Positions 9,654 to 17,635 of a DNA stretch of 64,000 nt are shown piece by piece. The notes under the pieces were generated by a model. That model searched no databases and had not been told where the DNA came from. It worked only from the letters and a program-made list of their open reading frames with translations. Position 1 is the first letter of the stretch. Every line of letters begins with the position of its first letter. The stretch spans positions 124,001-188,000 of the forward strand of contig NZ_PENW01000016.1 of the NCBI RefSeq assembly GCF_003144405.1, read 5' to 3'. The position numbers and the translations under genes were made by a program. The DNA is from Proteus cibi (GTDB lineage: Bacteria > Pseudomonadota > Gammaproteobacteria > Enterobacterales > Enterobacteriaceae).

Positions 9654-10502
9654 ATGGAAAGTAAACATAATCAACTTATTGAGCAAGCCTGCCGTTTTAT
9701 TGAAAAAAATAACGGTGACGTGTCGCTTACCTGTATTGCGCAGCATGTTATGGCGAGCCCATATCATTTTCATCGCCTTTTTAAATCCATTATGGGTATT
9801 ACCCCAAAAGAGTATGCCAATGCTTATCGTCAAAAATTAATAAAAAAAGCATTAGTTCAAGATGGCAGTATTACAGATGCGATTTATCAATCGGGCTTTA
9901 ATGCTAATAGTCGTTTCTATGAAAATGCAACAGCAATATTAGGAATGACGCCAACAAATTGGCGTACAGGTGGCAAGAATATTGCTATCTTTTTTGCTAT
10001 CGCTCAGTGTTCTTTAGGAAGTATTCTTGTAGCACAAAGTGAAAAGGGGATTTGTGCCATTATGTTAGGAGATGACGCAGAGCTGTTATTAGAAGATTTG
10101 CAAAAACAATTTCCGCTGGCTGAATTAATTGGTGCAAATAAAGAATTTGAGCAAGTCATTGCTCAAGTCATCGGCTTTATCGAATTACCCAAACAACCTT
10201 TATCTTTACCTCTTGATATCCAAGGCACTGTATTTCAGCAAAAAGTTTGGCAGGCATTATTAGATATTCCTTTTGGTAGCACTATGACTTACCAAGAAAT
10301 TGCCGACAAAATTGGAGCGCCTAAGGCATATCGCGCAGTCGCTAATGCCTGTGCAGCAAATAAGCTAGCAGTTGCTATTCCATGCCATCGTGTTATTCGA
10401 CAAAATGGTGAATTATCCGGTTATCGTTGGGGAATTGAACGTAAGGCTAAATTGCTTCAAACGGAAGCGTTAAATAATACCTCAACGGGTAAAAAAGAAT
10501 AA
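9654..10502 (+). CDS. Ada-like AraC-type regulator fused to O6-methylguanine-DNA methyltransferase
   Basis: A protein of 282 residues with two parts. Residues 1-100 are an AraC-type DNA-binding domain (two helix-turn-helix units; SPYHFHRLFKSIMGITPKEY). Residues 110-275 are an O6-alkylguanine-DNA alkyltransferase, with the acceptor Cys near residue 244 in IPCHRVIRQNGELSGYRWG. E. coli Ada (354 residues) has an extra N-terminal zinc domain whose Cys38 accepts methyl groups from phosphotriesters and switches on the activator. That domain is absent here, because the ORF starts directly before the AraC part. It presumably repairs DNA and regulates itself and the upstream AlkA-like gene, but its activation signal must differ. 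Confidence 0.88.
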   Translation: MESKHNQLIEQACRFIEKNNGDVSLTCIAQHVMASPYHFHRLFKSIMGITPKEYANAYRQKLIKKALVQDGSITDAIYQSGFNANSRFYENATAILGMTPTNWRTGGKNIAIFFAIAQCSLGSILVAQSEKGICAIMLGDDAELLLEDLQKQFPLAELIGANKEFEQVIAQVIGFIELPKQPLSLPLDIQGTVFQQKVWQALLDIPFGSTMTYQEIADKIGAPKAYRAVANACAANKLAVAIPCHRVIRQNGELSGYRWGIERKAKLLQTEALNNTSTGKKE

Positions 10503-10564
10503 AAAAGTAGTTATTGCATGATAAGATAATCAGTAAGTTATCAATAAATTTATGAGTCAATATT

Positions 10565-10885
10565 ATGTCGGCAATACCAACAGAAATTACTTTTTTTGAA
10601 CGTTTAATCCCTTCCATTCTTGAAGGAAAAAAAGTAATTACTATCCGAGATGAAAGTGAAAGTGATTACAAACCGGGAAGCATTGTTGAATTATTTGCTA
10701 ATGAACATCGTACTCATTATGGAAAATTGAAAATCATAGCAGTATCACCGTTACATTATGATGATATCAATGAGTATCACGCCCAACAGGAAGGTATGAT
10801 ACTTCCAGTATTGAAAGCACTTATCAAAGAGATTTATCCAACAACACAATCTTTATATCTTATTGAATATCAGTTAGTAAAATAA
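10565..10885 (+). CDS. yqfB: N(4)-acetylcytidine amidohydrolase YqfB (ASCH domain)
   Basis: A protein of 106 residues matching E. coli YqfB (103 residues) through its length: EITFFERLIPSILEGKKVIT, IRDESES, and YPTTQSLYLIEYQ at the end. The ASCH fold covers the entire protein. YqfB hydrolyses N4-acetylcytidine to cytidine and acetate. It is 62 bases after the Ada-like gene but is probably separate from it, and it ends at a strong terminator. Confidence 0.88.
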   Translation: MSAIPTEITFFERLIPSILEGKKVITIRDESESDYKPGSIVELFANEHRTHYGKLKIIAVSPLHYDDINEYHAQQEGMILPVLKALIKEIYPTTQSLYLIEYQLVK

Positions 10886-10893
10886 GAACAAAT

Positions 10894-10921
10894 AAAAAAG
10901 GATCACATTGTGATCCTTTTT
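10894..10921. terminator. Bidirectional terminator between yqfB and the ABC-F gene
   Basis: AAAAAAGGATCAC-ATT-GTGATCCTTTTT lies between two convergent genes and has A/T runs on both sides. Confidence 0.85.
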
Positions 10922-10944
10922 ACTTAAACAAAATCTTATCTATC

Positions 10945-12696
10945 TTAAATCAATTTAAGTGCTTGCTTTAACTGGCTAATCTCTAATTTCCATTGCGCCT
11001 GTAAAGCAGGCTTTTGATGGTTAGTTTTACGTGCTAAATCAGCGTCTAATTTCTCTTCTAGCTCAATTAACTTAACGAGTTTTTCATCATCACCATCATC
11101 ATGTGAAACTAATGGAGCTGGTGAGATATCTTGTAAATTATTGAGTTTATCCGTTAGCAGAGTTTCTGGCATTTCTTCTTCAGCGATAAGCTGATAAATC
11201 GCTTCAATATCATGATGTTCTGTTAAAATACCATGATGAATATACCAAAAACGATTACAGCTATTTTCAATTAATTCTCTGTCATGGCTAACTAATAAAA
11301 CACCACCAGGAAATTGGCTAATTTGTTCAGCTAATGCCTTTTTACCTTCCATATCAATATGGTTTGTAGGCTCATCCAACATTAATAAAGAATAGTTTGC
11401 TAAACTCAAACCAACAAACAATAAACGCGCTCGCTCACCGCCACTTAATGTACTCACTTTCTGTCCGTGGCGCGCATAAACAAAGCCGGCACTAATCAGT
11501 GCCATTTTTCTCTGTTCATCCGTTAATGGCGCAAAAGGCTTTAATGCATCAGAAAGGGTATCATGGTCAGCTAATTGCGCAATTTTTTGATCGTAATAAC
11601 CTAATTCAACTCGAGGATGCAGTTTTATTGTCTTTTGTTCACTTATTTCAACGAAGCTAAGTGACCAAATCATCTTTAATAATGATGATTTGCCTGTCCC
11701 ATTAGCCCCAATTATTGCTACTCGATCACCACTTTTTATACGCTGATTTTCAACGGTATATAAAACAGGCGCATTTTCAGCAGGAATAACTGCAAGTTGA
11801 TTTAATTCGCAGAGCCTATCAGCACGTAATGTCGTACCTGAAAATTGTAATACCCACTGATTTCCAGACGTTATTTCGGCTTGTTCATCTTTTAAGCGAA
11901 CAATCTGTTTTTCCATCTGTTTGGCCTTACGAGATAAACTCTCGTTATCATAAACGTGACCCCATATTGCGAGTTGTTTTGCACTTTGGGCTATTCTATC
12001 TATCTCTTTTTGTTGTGCATTATGGCGATGTTGCGCACTGATATCTTGCTCTTCTTGTGCAACTCGAGCTTGAGAGCAGGGTAACCGAAAGATAGATAAC
12101 GATTTATCACGAATAATCCATGTACAACTCGTTACGTTGTCTAATAACGTATTATCATGTGAAACTAAAATGAAACTACCACGCCACTGTTTTAAAAATG
12201 TTTCCAACCATAAAATAGTGGGTAAATCGAGGTGGTTACTGGGTTCATCAAGTAATAGCAAATCAGGCTCAACAATTAACGCTCTCGCTAATAATAAACG
12301 AGTGTGTTGACCACCACTCAATTGCGAAACAAGAAGATCTTTTTCATGAAGTTTAAATCCCATTTCACTTAGCAATAACTCCGCTCGCCAGCCTTCAGAT
12401 AATTGGTATTCTTCAGGTAATTTATGGAGTACAGCATCCATTACAGTCATTGACGATAATTCAGTGGGTAAATGTTGTTCTATATATGCCATAACTGTTT
12501 GATTAGCGACAGAAATAACACCAGAACTTGGTGATAATTGATATGAAAGTAATTTTAATAAAGTACTTTTTCCACAACCGTTATGACCAATTAAGCCAAT
12601 TTTCTCACCTTTAATCAGTGCTAAAGAAATATCGTTTAATAACAAACCGTGATTATTATGAAAAGACAGATTTTGTGTAGATAATAATGTGCTCAT
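10945..12696 (-). CDS. ABC-F family ATPase (ribosome-associated), leader-peptide preceded
   Basis: A protein of 583 residues with two ABC domains and no membrane segments, so an ABC-F protein. Domain 1 has Walker A GHNGCGKST, signature LSGGQ and Walker B LLLLDEPSNHLD. Domain 2 has GANGTGKSS, LSGGE and LMLDEPTNHID. The linker is rich in charged helix (about residues 210-270), and the C-terminal 70 residues look coiled-coil. It is distinct from YbiT, which is also in this window, and does not match EttA, Uup or YheS as I remember them. ABC-F proteins act on ribosomes, either resetting stalled complexes or protecting against antibiotics. A 27-codon ORF with a strong Shine-Dalgarno and a hairpin lies upstream (12782-12876), which suggests ribosome-stalling control. 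Confidence 0.88.
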   Translation of the reverse strand: MSTLLSTQNLSFHNNHGLLLNDISLALIKGEKIGLIGHNGCGKSTLLKLLSYQLSPSSGVISVANQTVMAYIEQHLPTELSSMTVMDAVLHKLPEEYQLSEGWRAELLLSEMGFKLHEKDLLVSQLSGGQHTRLLLARALIVEPDLLLLDEPSNHLDLPTILWLETFLKQWRGSFILVSHDNTLLDNVTSCTWIIRDKSLSIFRLPCSQARVAQEEQDISAQHRHNAQQKEIDRIAQSAKQLAIWGHVYDNESLSRKAKQMEKQIVRLKDEQAEITSGNQWVLQFSGTTLRADRLCELNQLAVIPAENAPVLYTVENQRIKSGDRVAIIGANGTGKSSLLKMIWSLSFVEISEQKTIKLHPRVELGYYDQKIAQLADHDTLSDALKPFAPLTDEQRKMALISAGFVYARHGQKVSTLSGGERARLLFVGLSLANYSLLMLDEPTNHIDMEGKKALAEQISQFPGGVLLVSHDRELIENSCNRFWYIHHGILTEHHDIEAIYQLIAEEEMPETLLTDKLNNLQDISPAPLVSHDDGDDEKLVKLIELEEKLDADLARKTNHQKPALQAQWKLEISQLKQALKLI

Positions 12697-12781
12697 AGCT
12701 TACTCATTTTTAGGCATAACAATGCCTTGGGTAATATCAAGCGATAACCCTGTAAGCTGAGGAGAGGTAATAGTTAACGTC

Positions 12782-12824
12782 GCTCAGGCAGGTTAACGCA
12801 GTAAAATACTGTGAGAGCCTGAGC
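12782..12824 (-). promoter_or_regulatory. Attenuator-like hairpin overlapping the leader ORF
   Basis: In the minus-strand RNA, GCTCAGGC (12824-12817, inside leader codons) pairs with GCCTGAGC (12789-12782, just after the leader stop codon). A smaller CAGTA-TTT-TACTG hairpin lies in the loop. A ribosome stalled in the leader would mask the 5' arm. There is no U-tract, so the effect could be on translation or through an alternative fold. A pyrimidine stretch, CCTCTCCTC, follows and could pair with purine-rich ribosome sites. Confidence 0.5.
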
Positions 12825-12876
12825 TGTGGCGATTACCAAAGAAGTGTGAGTATTCAATAAGATCACACAAAAACAT
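12793..12876 (-). CDS. Putative 27-residue leader peptide of the ABC-F gene
   Basis: On the minus strand AAGGAGG lies six bases before an ATG at 12876. It opens 27 codons (MFLCDLIEYSHFFGNRHSSG, then SHSILLR) ending in TAA at 12793, 97 bases before the ABC-F start. The ribosome site is much stronger than that of the ABC-F gene itself. A TAGAAT -10-like box with TTGTAT 18 bases upstream precedes it. The peptide resembles no leader that I know. Position, size and the overlapping hairpin fit a translated attenuator. Confidence 0.6.
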   Translation of the reverse strand: MFLCDLIEYSHFFGNRHSSGSHSILLR

Positions 12877-13075
12877 AATTAGCCTCCTTCTCTAAGTTTA
12901 AAAGTTAATCGGTAGCGTGATTCTATCAAGATAGAGTGATTACATACAATCCTATAGAAGAGGCAAAAGGTGTCATTTTGTGTGAAAACCCGCTATTTAA
13001 GCGGGCTTAAGATAATTATGAATCAATAAAGGATCGTTCTATCTATCCTAATTTGCAGTTTTTAACATGGTTATT

Positions 13076-14251
13076 CTATTGCGTTGTAACAGGTAAGTAT
13101 TTTCGTAGTTTTATCGCAATTAATAAAATAAGGGCACTAATGACAATACTGATGATATTAGTATTTTGCCAACCTATAAGGTAAAAGGCGACACCTCCCG
13201 TAATGCTTCCAATTGCACCAAAGAAGAAAATTAGAAAATCATTCGTTCCTTGTACTTTTGCTCGCTCATGAGGTAGGTAAGTATTGGATAATAAATGTGT
13301 CGAACTAATTAAATTTAGATTCCATGAAATGCCGATCAGAACAAAACTGATAATATAGTGATAGAAAGTTATTCCCGTTAAATTAATAACGAGAGCAATA
13401 ATAAGTAATATAATGGCAATGAAAAAGAACGTTTTTACACCAAATCGATGGATTAATTGTCCTGTAATAAAAGAGGGGGCAAACATCCCTAAAATATGAC
13501 ATTGAAATACAAAAGCAATGGTGGCGAATTCAAATCCATTTTGCTTCATAGATAGCGGGATCGCAGCCATCATATAAACTAAAATACCATAACCACATGC
13601 ACTGACTATTGTGACTAGAAATAACAGTGGCTGGCGATAAAGTTGTACATAACTTCTGGGTTTTTCCTTATGTGTGACTGCTGATTTAACCACTTTTTTT
13701 AATGGAATTTTCCACAACAGAATAAACGCTAAAATATAAATTACCGTAAGTGAAAGGAAAGGACCAATGAAAGGATAATCAGCAAGGAATTGACGCGTAA
13801 CAACAGCTAAGGTAGGACCAATAATAGCAGCAATAATACCGCCGCTCATGACTAATCCAATCGCTTTTGCGTGCATATTGGTAGGCGTTTCTTCAATAGC
13901 GGCAAATCGATATTGTTGGGCTGTACCAATCGCAACCCCCGTAAATAATGTGCCTACCGAAAATAAAATTAAATTTTGATAATAGATGCCAGCAATGGCA
14001 AATAAAGCACCAATTAACCCGGCAAGATTACCAATAATAAAGCCTGCCTTACGTGAATATTTCATCATAAAGTAGGCCATAGGAATGGTAGCTGAAATGA
14101 TACCAATATATTGGCTTAATAATGGAACTGTTGAATAAATAGGATCTTTAGCTAGTTGTTCACCAACAATAACAGCGACAGAAAGGACTAATGCATTACC
14201 TGTAATAAAAAGTGCTAAAGAAAATGCCAACCACCAAACTGATTTAGGCAT
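13076..14251 (-). CDS. MFS efflux transporter under a MerR-type promoter
   Basis: A protein of 391 residues with about 12 membrane segments and MFS features (MAYFMMKYSRKAGFIIGNLA in the loop 2-3 region). The open frame reaches back to 14299, but that ATG lies inside the promoter. The ATG at 14251 has GGAG seven bases upstream and starts MPKSVWWLAFSLALFITGN. Upstream is a MerR-family regulator on the same strand. Between them is a promoter with a 19-bp spacer filled by a 20-bp palindrome, so the pump is very probably activated by that regulator. The substrate is unknown. Confidence 0.88.
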   Translation of the reverse strand: MPKSVWWLAFSLALFITGNALVLSVAVIVGEQLAKDPIYSTVPLLSQYIGIISATIPMAYFMMKYSRKAGFIIGNLAGLIGALFAIAGIYYQNLILFSVGTLFTGVAIGTAQQYRFAAIEETPTNMHAKAIGLVMSGGIIAAIIGPTLAVVTRQFLADYPFIGPFLSLTVIYILAFILLWKIPLKKVVKSAVTHKEKPRSYVQLYRQPLLFLVTIVSACGYGILVYMMAAIPLSMKQNGFEFATIAFVFQCHILGMFAPSFITGQLIHRFGVKTFFFIAIILLIIALVINLTGITFYHYIISFVLIGISWNLNLISSTHLLSNTYLPHERAKVQGTNDFLIFFFGAIGSITGGVAFYLIGWQNTNIISIVISALILLIAIKLRKYLPVTTQ

Positions 14252-14290
14252 AAAAGGTCTCCACTGATACAAATAAAAGAAAGAATTTGC

Positions 14291-14321
14291 ATCATACAAC
14301 TTGAAGTTAACTTCAAGTCAA
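14291..14321 (-). promoter_or_regulatory. MerR-type promoter with 19-bp spacer and palindromic operator
   Basis: Minus strand: TTGACT (14321-14316), a 19-bp spacer, then TATGAT (14296-14291). The palindrome ACTTGAAGTTAACTTCAAGT occupies 14299-14318, in the spacer. An over-long 19-bp spacer with a dyad between the boxes is the hallmark of promoters untwisted by MerR-family activators. The core resembles the SoxR box (CCTCAAGTTAACTTGAGG). It drives the MFS gene starting at 14251. Confidence 0.82.
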
Positions 14322-14391
14322 TAGAAAGGTGTTTTGATTAAGATGGTTTTTAATTTATTGTTTTAATTGTTAAAACTAGAATTGAAGGCGA

Positions 14392-14823
14392 TCACTTAAG
14401 CCGTCTTTTCTTATTTTTTTCTAAACTTAATGCGAGATCATCTTGAAAGTGCTTGCATTGAAAGTGGTTCTTTTCAGGACAAAATAAAATATGCTCTAAT
14501 CCATCTCGTAACTGAATTAATTCACTAATTTTAATATCAATTTCTTCAATTTTTGAACGCACCATATTTCTATCAATATCAGGTACTTTTTGATTAATAC
14601 TCAGTTGGGCTATTTCATCTAAAGAAAAATGGGCTTGTTGTGCCAAAGAGATTAACGCTAAACGAGTCAGAACATCTCTATGATATACACGTTTAAGTCC
14701 TTTGCGTCCTATTGAATGAATAAGCCCTTTTTTCTCATAATAACGGATTGCTGAAGAGGCGAGTCCCGTTGCTTTTGCAACTTCAGTAATATCCATCTCA
14801 ATGGATTGTTTTATATCAGTCAT
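14392..14823 (-). CDS. MerR-family transcriptional regulator
   Basis: A protein of 143 residues. The N-terminal MerR winged helix-turn-helix is clear (ITEVAKATGLASSAIRYYEK, then KGLIHSIGRKG), followed by the dimerisation helix (about residues 85-115). The C-terminus carries a short effector region, LFCPEKNHFQCKHF, with two cysteines (CX7C) and two nearby histidines. SoxR binds a [2Fe-2S] cluster through a CX2CXCX5C motif that is missing here, so this is not a typical SoxR despite the SoxR-like operator. It precedes the MFS gene that it probably activates. Confidence 0.85.
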   Translation of the reverse strand: MTDIKQSIEMDITEVAKATGLASSAIRYYEKKGLIHSIGRKGLKRVYHRDVLTRLALISLAQQAHFSLDEIAQLSINQKVPDIDRNMVRSKIEEIDIKISELIQLRDGLEHILFCPEKNHFQCKHFQDDLALSLEKNKKRRLK

Positions 14824-15024
14824 GGTATTACTCTTTTTCTATAGCATGGTCATCGTTAGAGAAATTCTATAACTTAAAATAGTGATGTTTTCACACTCTA
14901 AATCATAGAATTTCATCATTTTATCGTAATTTTTCGCAGATAAGAACTATCTACCTACATTGGGGGTTTTTATCATGATATATTGCTACCTATTCGCTAT
15001 AGCTGTCCTATAAAAGGTTAGAAA

Positions 15025-16125
15025 ATGAGTAAATTAAGAGTCGCTATTATTTTTGGTGGTAAATCCACAGAACATCAAGTTTCATTACAGTCAGCAAAAA
15101 ATATTATTAATGAATTAGATCGAACGAAATTCGACCTTTGCTTAATCGGTATAAATGAACAAGGTCAGTGGCATGAATATTCAGAAACTGACTATTTACT
15201 AAATAGCGATAATCCTAAAACTATTTCATTAAACAAACCTTTAAGAGCGGTTGCTATTATTCCTGGTAGTGTAAAAAACCAATTTATTTCACTTGAAGAT
15301 GGTCAGGCATTACCTCAAATTGATGTAGTATTCCCAATTGTCCACGGTGCGTACGGTGAAGATGGAACACTCCAAGGCTTATTACACATGATTGATATGC
15401 CTTATGTCGGACCCAATATCATGAGTTCAGCAGCTTGTATGGACAAAGATATTACCAAACGCCTACTGGATGGTGCAGGATTAGCTGTTGCACCATTTAT
15501 TACTATTATGGCGCATCAAATTAATGATATTCCTTACAACGAAATGGTTCGTCAGTTAGGACTTCCTTTATTTATTAAGCCTGCGAACCTAGGTTCTTCA
15601 GTAGGAATTAGCAAAGTTAATAATGAAGAAGAATTCAACGCTGCATTAGAAATGGCTTTTGAATACGATCTTAAAGTGATTGTTGAAAGTGCTATTGTAG
15701 GCCGTGAAATAGAGTGTGCTGTTTTAGGTAATGAAGATCCTAAAGTTAGCCCTTGTGGTGAAATTGTATTAAACGATGCTTTCTATGCCTATAACACAAA
15801 ATATATTGATGAAGATGGTGCAAAAGTCGTTGTTCCTGCTGTCATGGATGAAAATACGAGTTTACATATTCGCCAAGTTGCATTAAAAGCATACCGCGTT
15901 CTTAATTGTTTGGGCATGGCGCGTGTAGATGTGTTCTTAACGCAAGATAATCGTGTTGTGATTAATGAAATAAACACACTCCCTGGTTTTACCAATATCA
16001 GTATGTATCCAAAATTATGGCAAAGTGCTGGTTTAGGCTATCAATCATTAATTACTAAATTAATTGAGTTAGCACTAGACCATCATAGAAAAACAGCTGT
16101 TTTAAAAACGAAGTGTGAACTTTAA
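15025..16125 (+). CDS. ddlA: D-alanine--D-alanine ligase (DdlA type)
   Basis: It joins two D-alanines with ATP to make the peptidoglycan precursor dipeptide. It has 366 residues, the DdlA size (DdlB is about 306). The ATP-grasp fold shows IIFGGKSTEHQVSLQSA at the start, HGAYGEDGTLQGLL, FIKPANLGSSVGISKV and the metal-binding [12 protein letters not shown] near the C-terminus. AAAAGG lies upstream of the ATG. It is a single gene divergent from the MerR gene. A VOC-fold gene follows 25 bases after its stop and may be cotranscribed. Confidence 0.93.
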   Translation: MSKLRVAIIFGGKSTEHQVSLQSAKNIINELDRTKFDLCLIGINEQGQWHEYSETDYLLNSDNPKTISLNKPLRAVAIIPGSVKNQFISLEDGQALPQIDVVFPIVHGAYGEDGTLQGLLHMIDMPYVGPNIMSSAACMDKDITKRLLDGAGLAVAPFITIMAHQINDIPYNEMVRQLGLPLFIKPANLGSSVGISKVNNEEEFNAALEMAFEYDLKVIVESAIVGREIECAVLGNEDPKVSPCGEIVLNDAFYAYNTKYIDEDGAKVVVPAVMDENTSLHIRQVALKAYRVLNCLGMARVDVFLTQDNRVVINEINTLPGFTNISMYPKLWQSAGLGYQSLITKLIELALDHHRKTAVLKTKCEL

Positions 16126-16150
16126 TTAATGTATAAAAAGTGAGAGCTTG

Positions 16151-16561
16151 ATGAAAATTACACACCTCGATCATTTGGTATTAACGGTTGTTGATATTCA
16201 GACAACCTGTGATTTTTATCACCGCGTATTAGGTTTTAACGTTATTACGTTTAAAGAAGGTCGCAAAGCGCTCACTTTTGGTTCGCAAAAAATAAATCTT
16301 CATCAAGTGGGACAAGAATTTCTTCCCAAAGCAGCAAAACCAACCGCAGGTTCGGCTGATTTGTGTTTTTTAACACAAACACCGTTATCAGAGATAATTG
16401 AGCATTTAAATCAGCAAAGCGTAACGATAGAAGAAGGGCCTGTTTCTAGAACGGGTGCAACTGGCGCTATTATGTCGGTTTATTTACGTGATCCTGATAA
16501 TAACTTGCTTGAAATTGCCAATTTAATTGAAGAGCAAAACACGCTAACTTACCCTATATAG
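16151..16561 (+). CDS. VOC-fold (glyoxalase/dioxygenase superfamily) protein
   Basis: A protein of 136 residues that is a complete single-domain VOC protein of two beta-alpha-beta-beta-beta units. Metal-ligand candidates are His in KITHLDHLVLTV, His in KINLHQVGQE and Glu in DPDNNLLEIANL. It resembles GLOD5-like lactoylglutathione-lyase relatives of unknown substrate. A TTG at 16148 precedes the ATG; GAGAG upstream supports 16151. Its stop codon lies inside the downstream terminator stem. Confidence 0.85.
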   Translation: MKITHLDHLVLTVVDIQTTCDFYHRVLGFNVITFKEGRKALTFGSQKINLHQVGQEFLPKAAKPTAGSADLCFLTQTPLSEIIEHLNQQSVTIEEGPVSRTGATGAIMSVYLRDPDNNLLEIANLIEEQNTLTYPI

Positions 16562-16573
16562 CGTGTTTTTAGT
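16539..16573 (+). terminator. Terminator overlapping the 3' end of the VOC gene
   Basis: ACACGCTA (16539-16546) pairs with TAGCGTGT (16559-16566), followed by TTTTAGTTTTTTT. The stop TAG is the first three bases of the 3' arm. Confidence 0.75.
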
Positions 16574-16594
16574 TTTTTTAAAGTGTGTTTTTAA

Positions 16595-17485
16595 TTAGGC
16601 ATATTTTCTTGAGCCTGCAACACAAAAAATAACGCCAATGGTGACAAACAACATCAATAAATTGACAGATTCATGAAGTAACACCGCAGCTAAACTTAAC
16701 CCAAAGAATGGTTGTAATAATTGAAGTTGCCCTACAGTTGCGATCCCACCTTGTGATAATCCTTTGTACCAAAATATAAAACCAATCAACATACTAAAAA
16801 GCGAGACATAGCCTAAGCCTACCCATGCTGAAACACTTATTGTGGTGAGTTCTTCTGGCATAAGAATAAAGCTAAGAATAAGCATTGGAGGTAAAGATAC
16901 AATTAATGCCCAACAGATAACCTGCCAACCACCTAATGCTTTCGTTAAAGTCGCACCTTCAGCATAACCTAAGCCACAAACGATCACTGACGCTATCATT
17001 AATAAATCGGCGCTGATTGATGAAGCGCCACCTTGAGAAAGGGCGTAACCCATTACCAATAAACTACCGATAACAGAAAAAAACCAAAAAATAGGGCGAG
17101 GCTTTTCACCACCACGTATTACCGCAAAAATTGCCGTAGATAACGGTAATAAAGCTAAAAAAACAAGAGAATGTGCCGAAGTTATTTCTTGTAGTGCAAT
17201 CGCCGTTAATAATGGAAAACCCACGACAACACCTAATGAGACAACGGTTAATGAAACCCACTGTTTAAACGTAGGTAGTTTTTCTTTATATAACAGCAAC
17301 ATTGCTAAAGATAATAATCCTGCAATGGTTGCTCGTGCTGCGGTTAAAAATAAGGGGTCAAAACCTAATACAGCAGCTTTTGTTGCGGGCAAAGATCCAC
17401 TAAAAATCAGCATACCTATAAAGCCATTTATCCAACCATTAGTTTGCGTTTTTTGTTCTATTTTTTGCATATGATGTTCCATCAT
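16595..17485 (-). CDS. EamA/DMT-family membrane exporter
   Basis: A protein of 296 residues with ten predicted membrane segments and the two EamA repeats (GFIGMLIFSGSLPATKAAVL at the start of the first, and YVSLFSMLIGFIFWYKGLSQ in the second). Members export amino acids or other metabolites. It is divergent from a MocR-type regulator (17634 onward), a frequent pairing in which the regulator controls the exporter. The N-terminus is uncertain: ATGs at 17485, 17482 and 17470 are all in frame and none has a strong ribosome site. Confidence 0.85.
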   Translation of the reverse strand: MMEHHMQKIEQKTQTNGWINGFIGMLIFSGSLPATKAAVLGFDPLFLTAARATIAGLLSLAMLLLYKEKLPTFKQWVSLTVVSLGVVVGFPLLTAIALQEITSAHSLVFLALLPLSTAIFAVIRGGEKPRPIFWFFSVIGSLLVMGYALSQGGASSISADLLMIASVIVCGLGYAEGATLTKALGGWQVICWALIVSLPPMLILSFILMPEELTTISVSAWVGLGYVSLFSMLIGFIFWYKGLSQGGIATVGQLQLLQPFFGLSLAAVLLHESVNLLMLFVTIGVIFCVAGSRKYA

Positions 17486-17613
17486 TATTGTGAGTTATTT
17501 TCATTTAAAAACAGTTAATTGCATTTTTAAATGGCAGTTGGAATAGACCGTTTTATTTAAAATAATGGTATCTATAATGTCGCTTGCTGCGTTCTATCTT
17601 ATGGTTCACAATT

Positions 17614-17635
17614 ATGACAATCAAATAATTGTCAT
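17614..17635. promoter_or_regulatory. Inverted repeat at the start of the MocR gene
   Basis: ATGACAAT-CAAATA-ATTGTCAT, perfect eight-base arms, overlapping the chosen start codon of the MocR gene and about 130 bp upstream of the divergent exporter start. It may be the MocR operator, or the real start may lie at 17649. Confidence 0.45.

Noticed and set aside
14392-14823. SoxR
   Set aside because: The CX2CXCX5C iron-sulfur motif is missing; only a CX7C pair is present.
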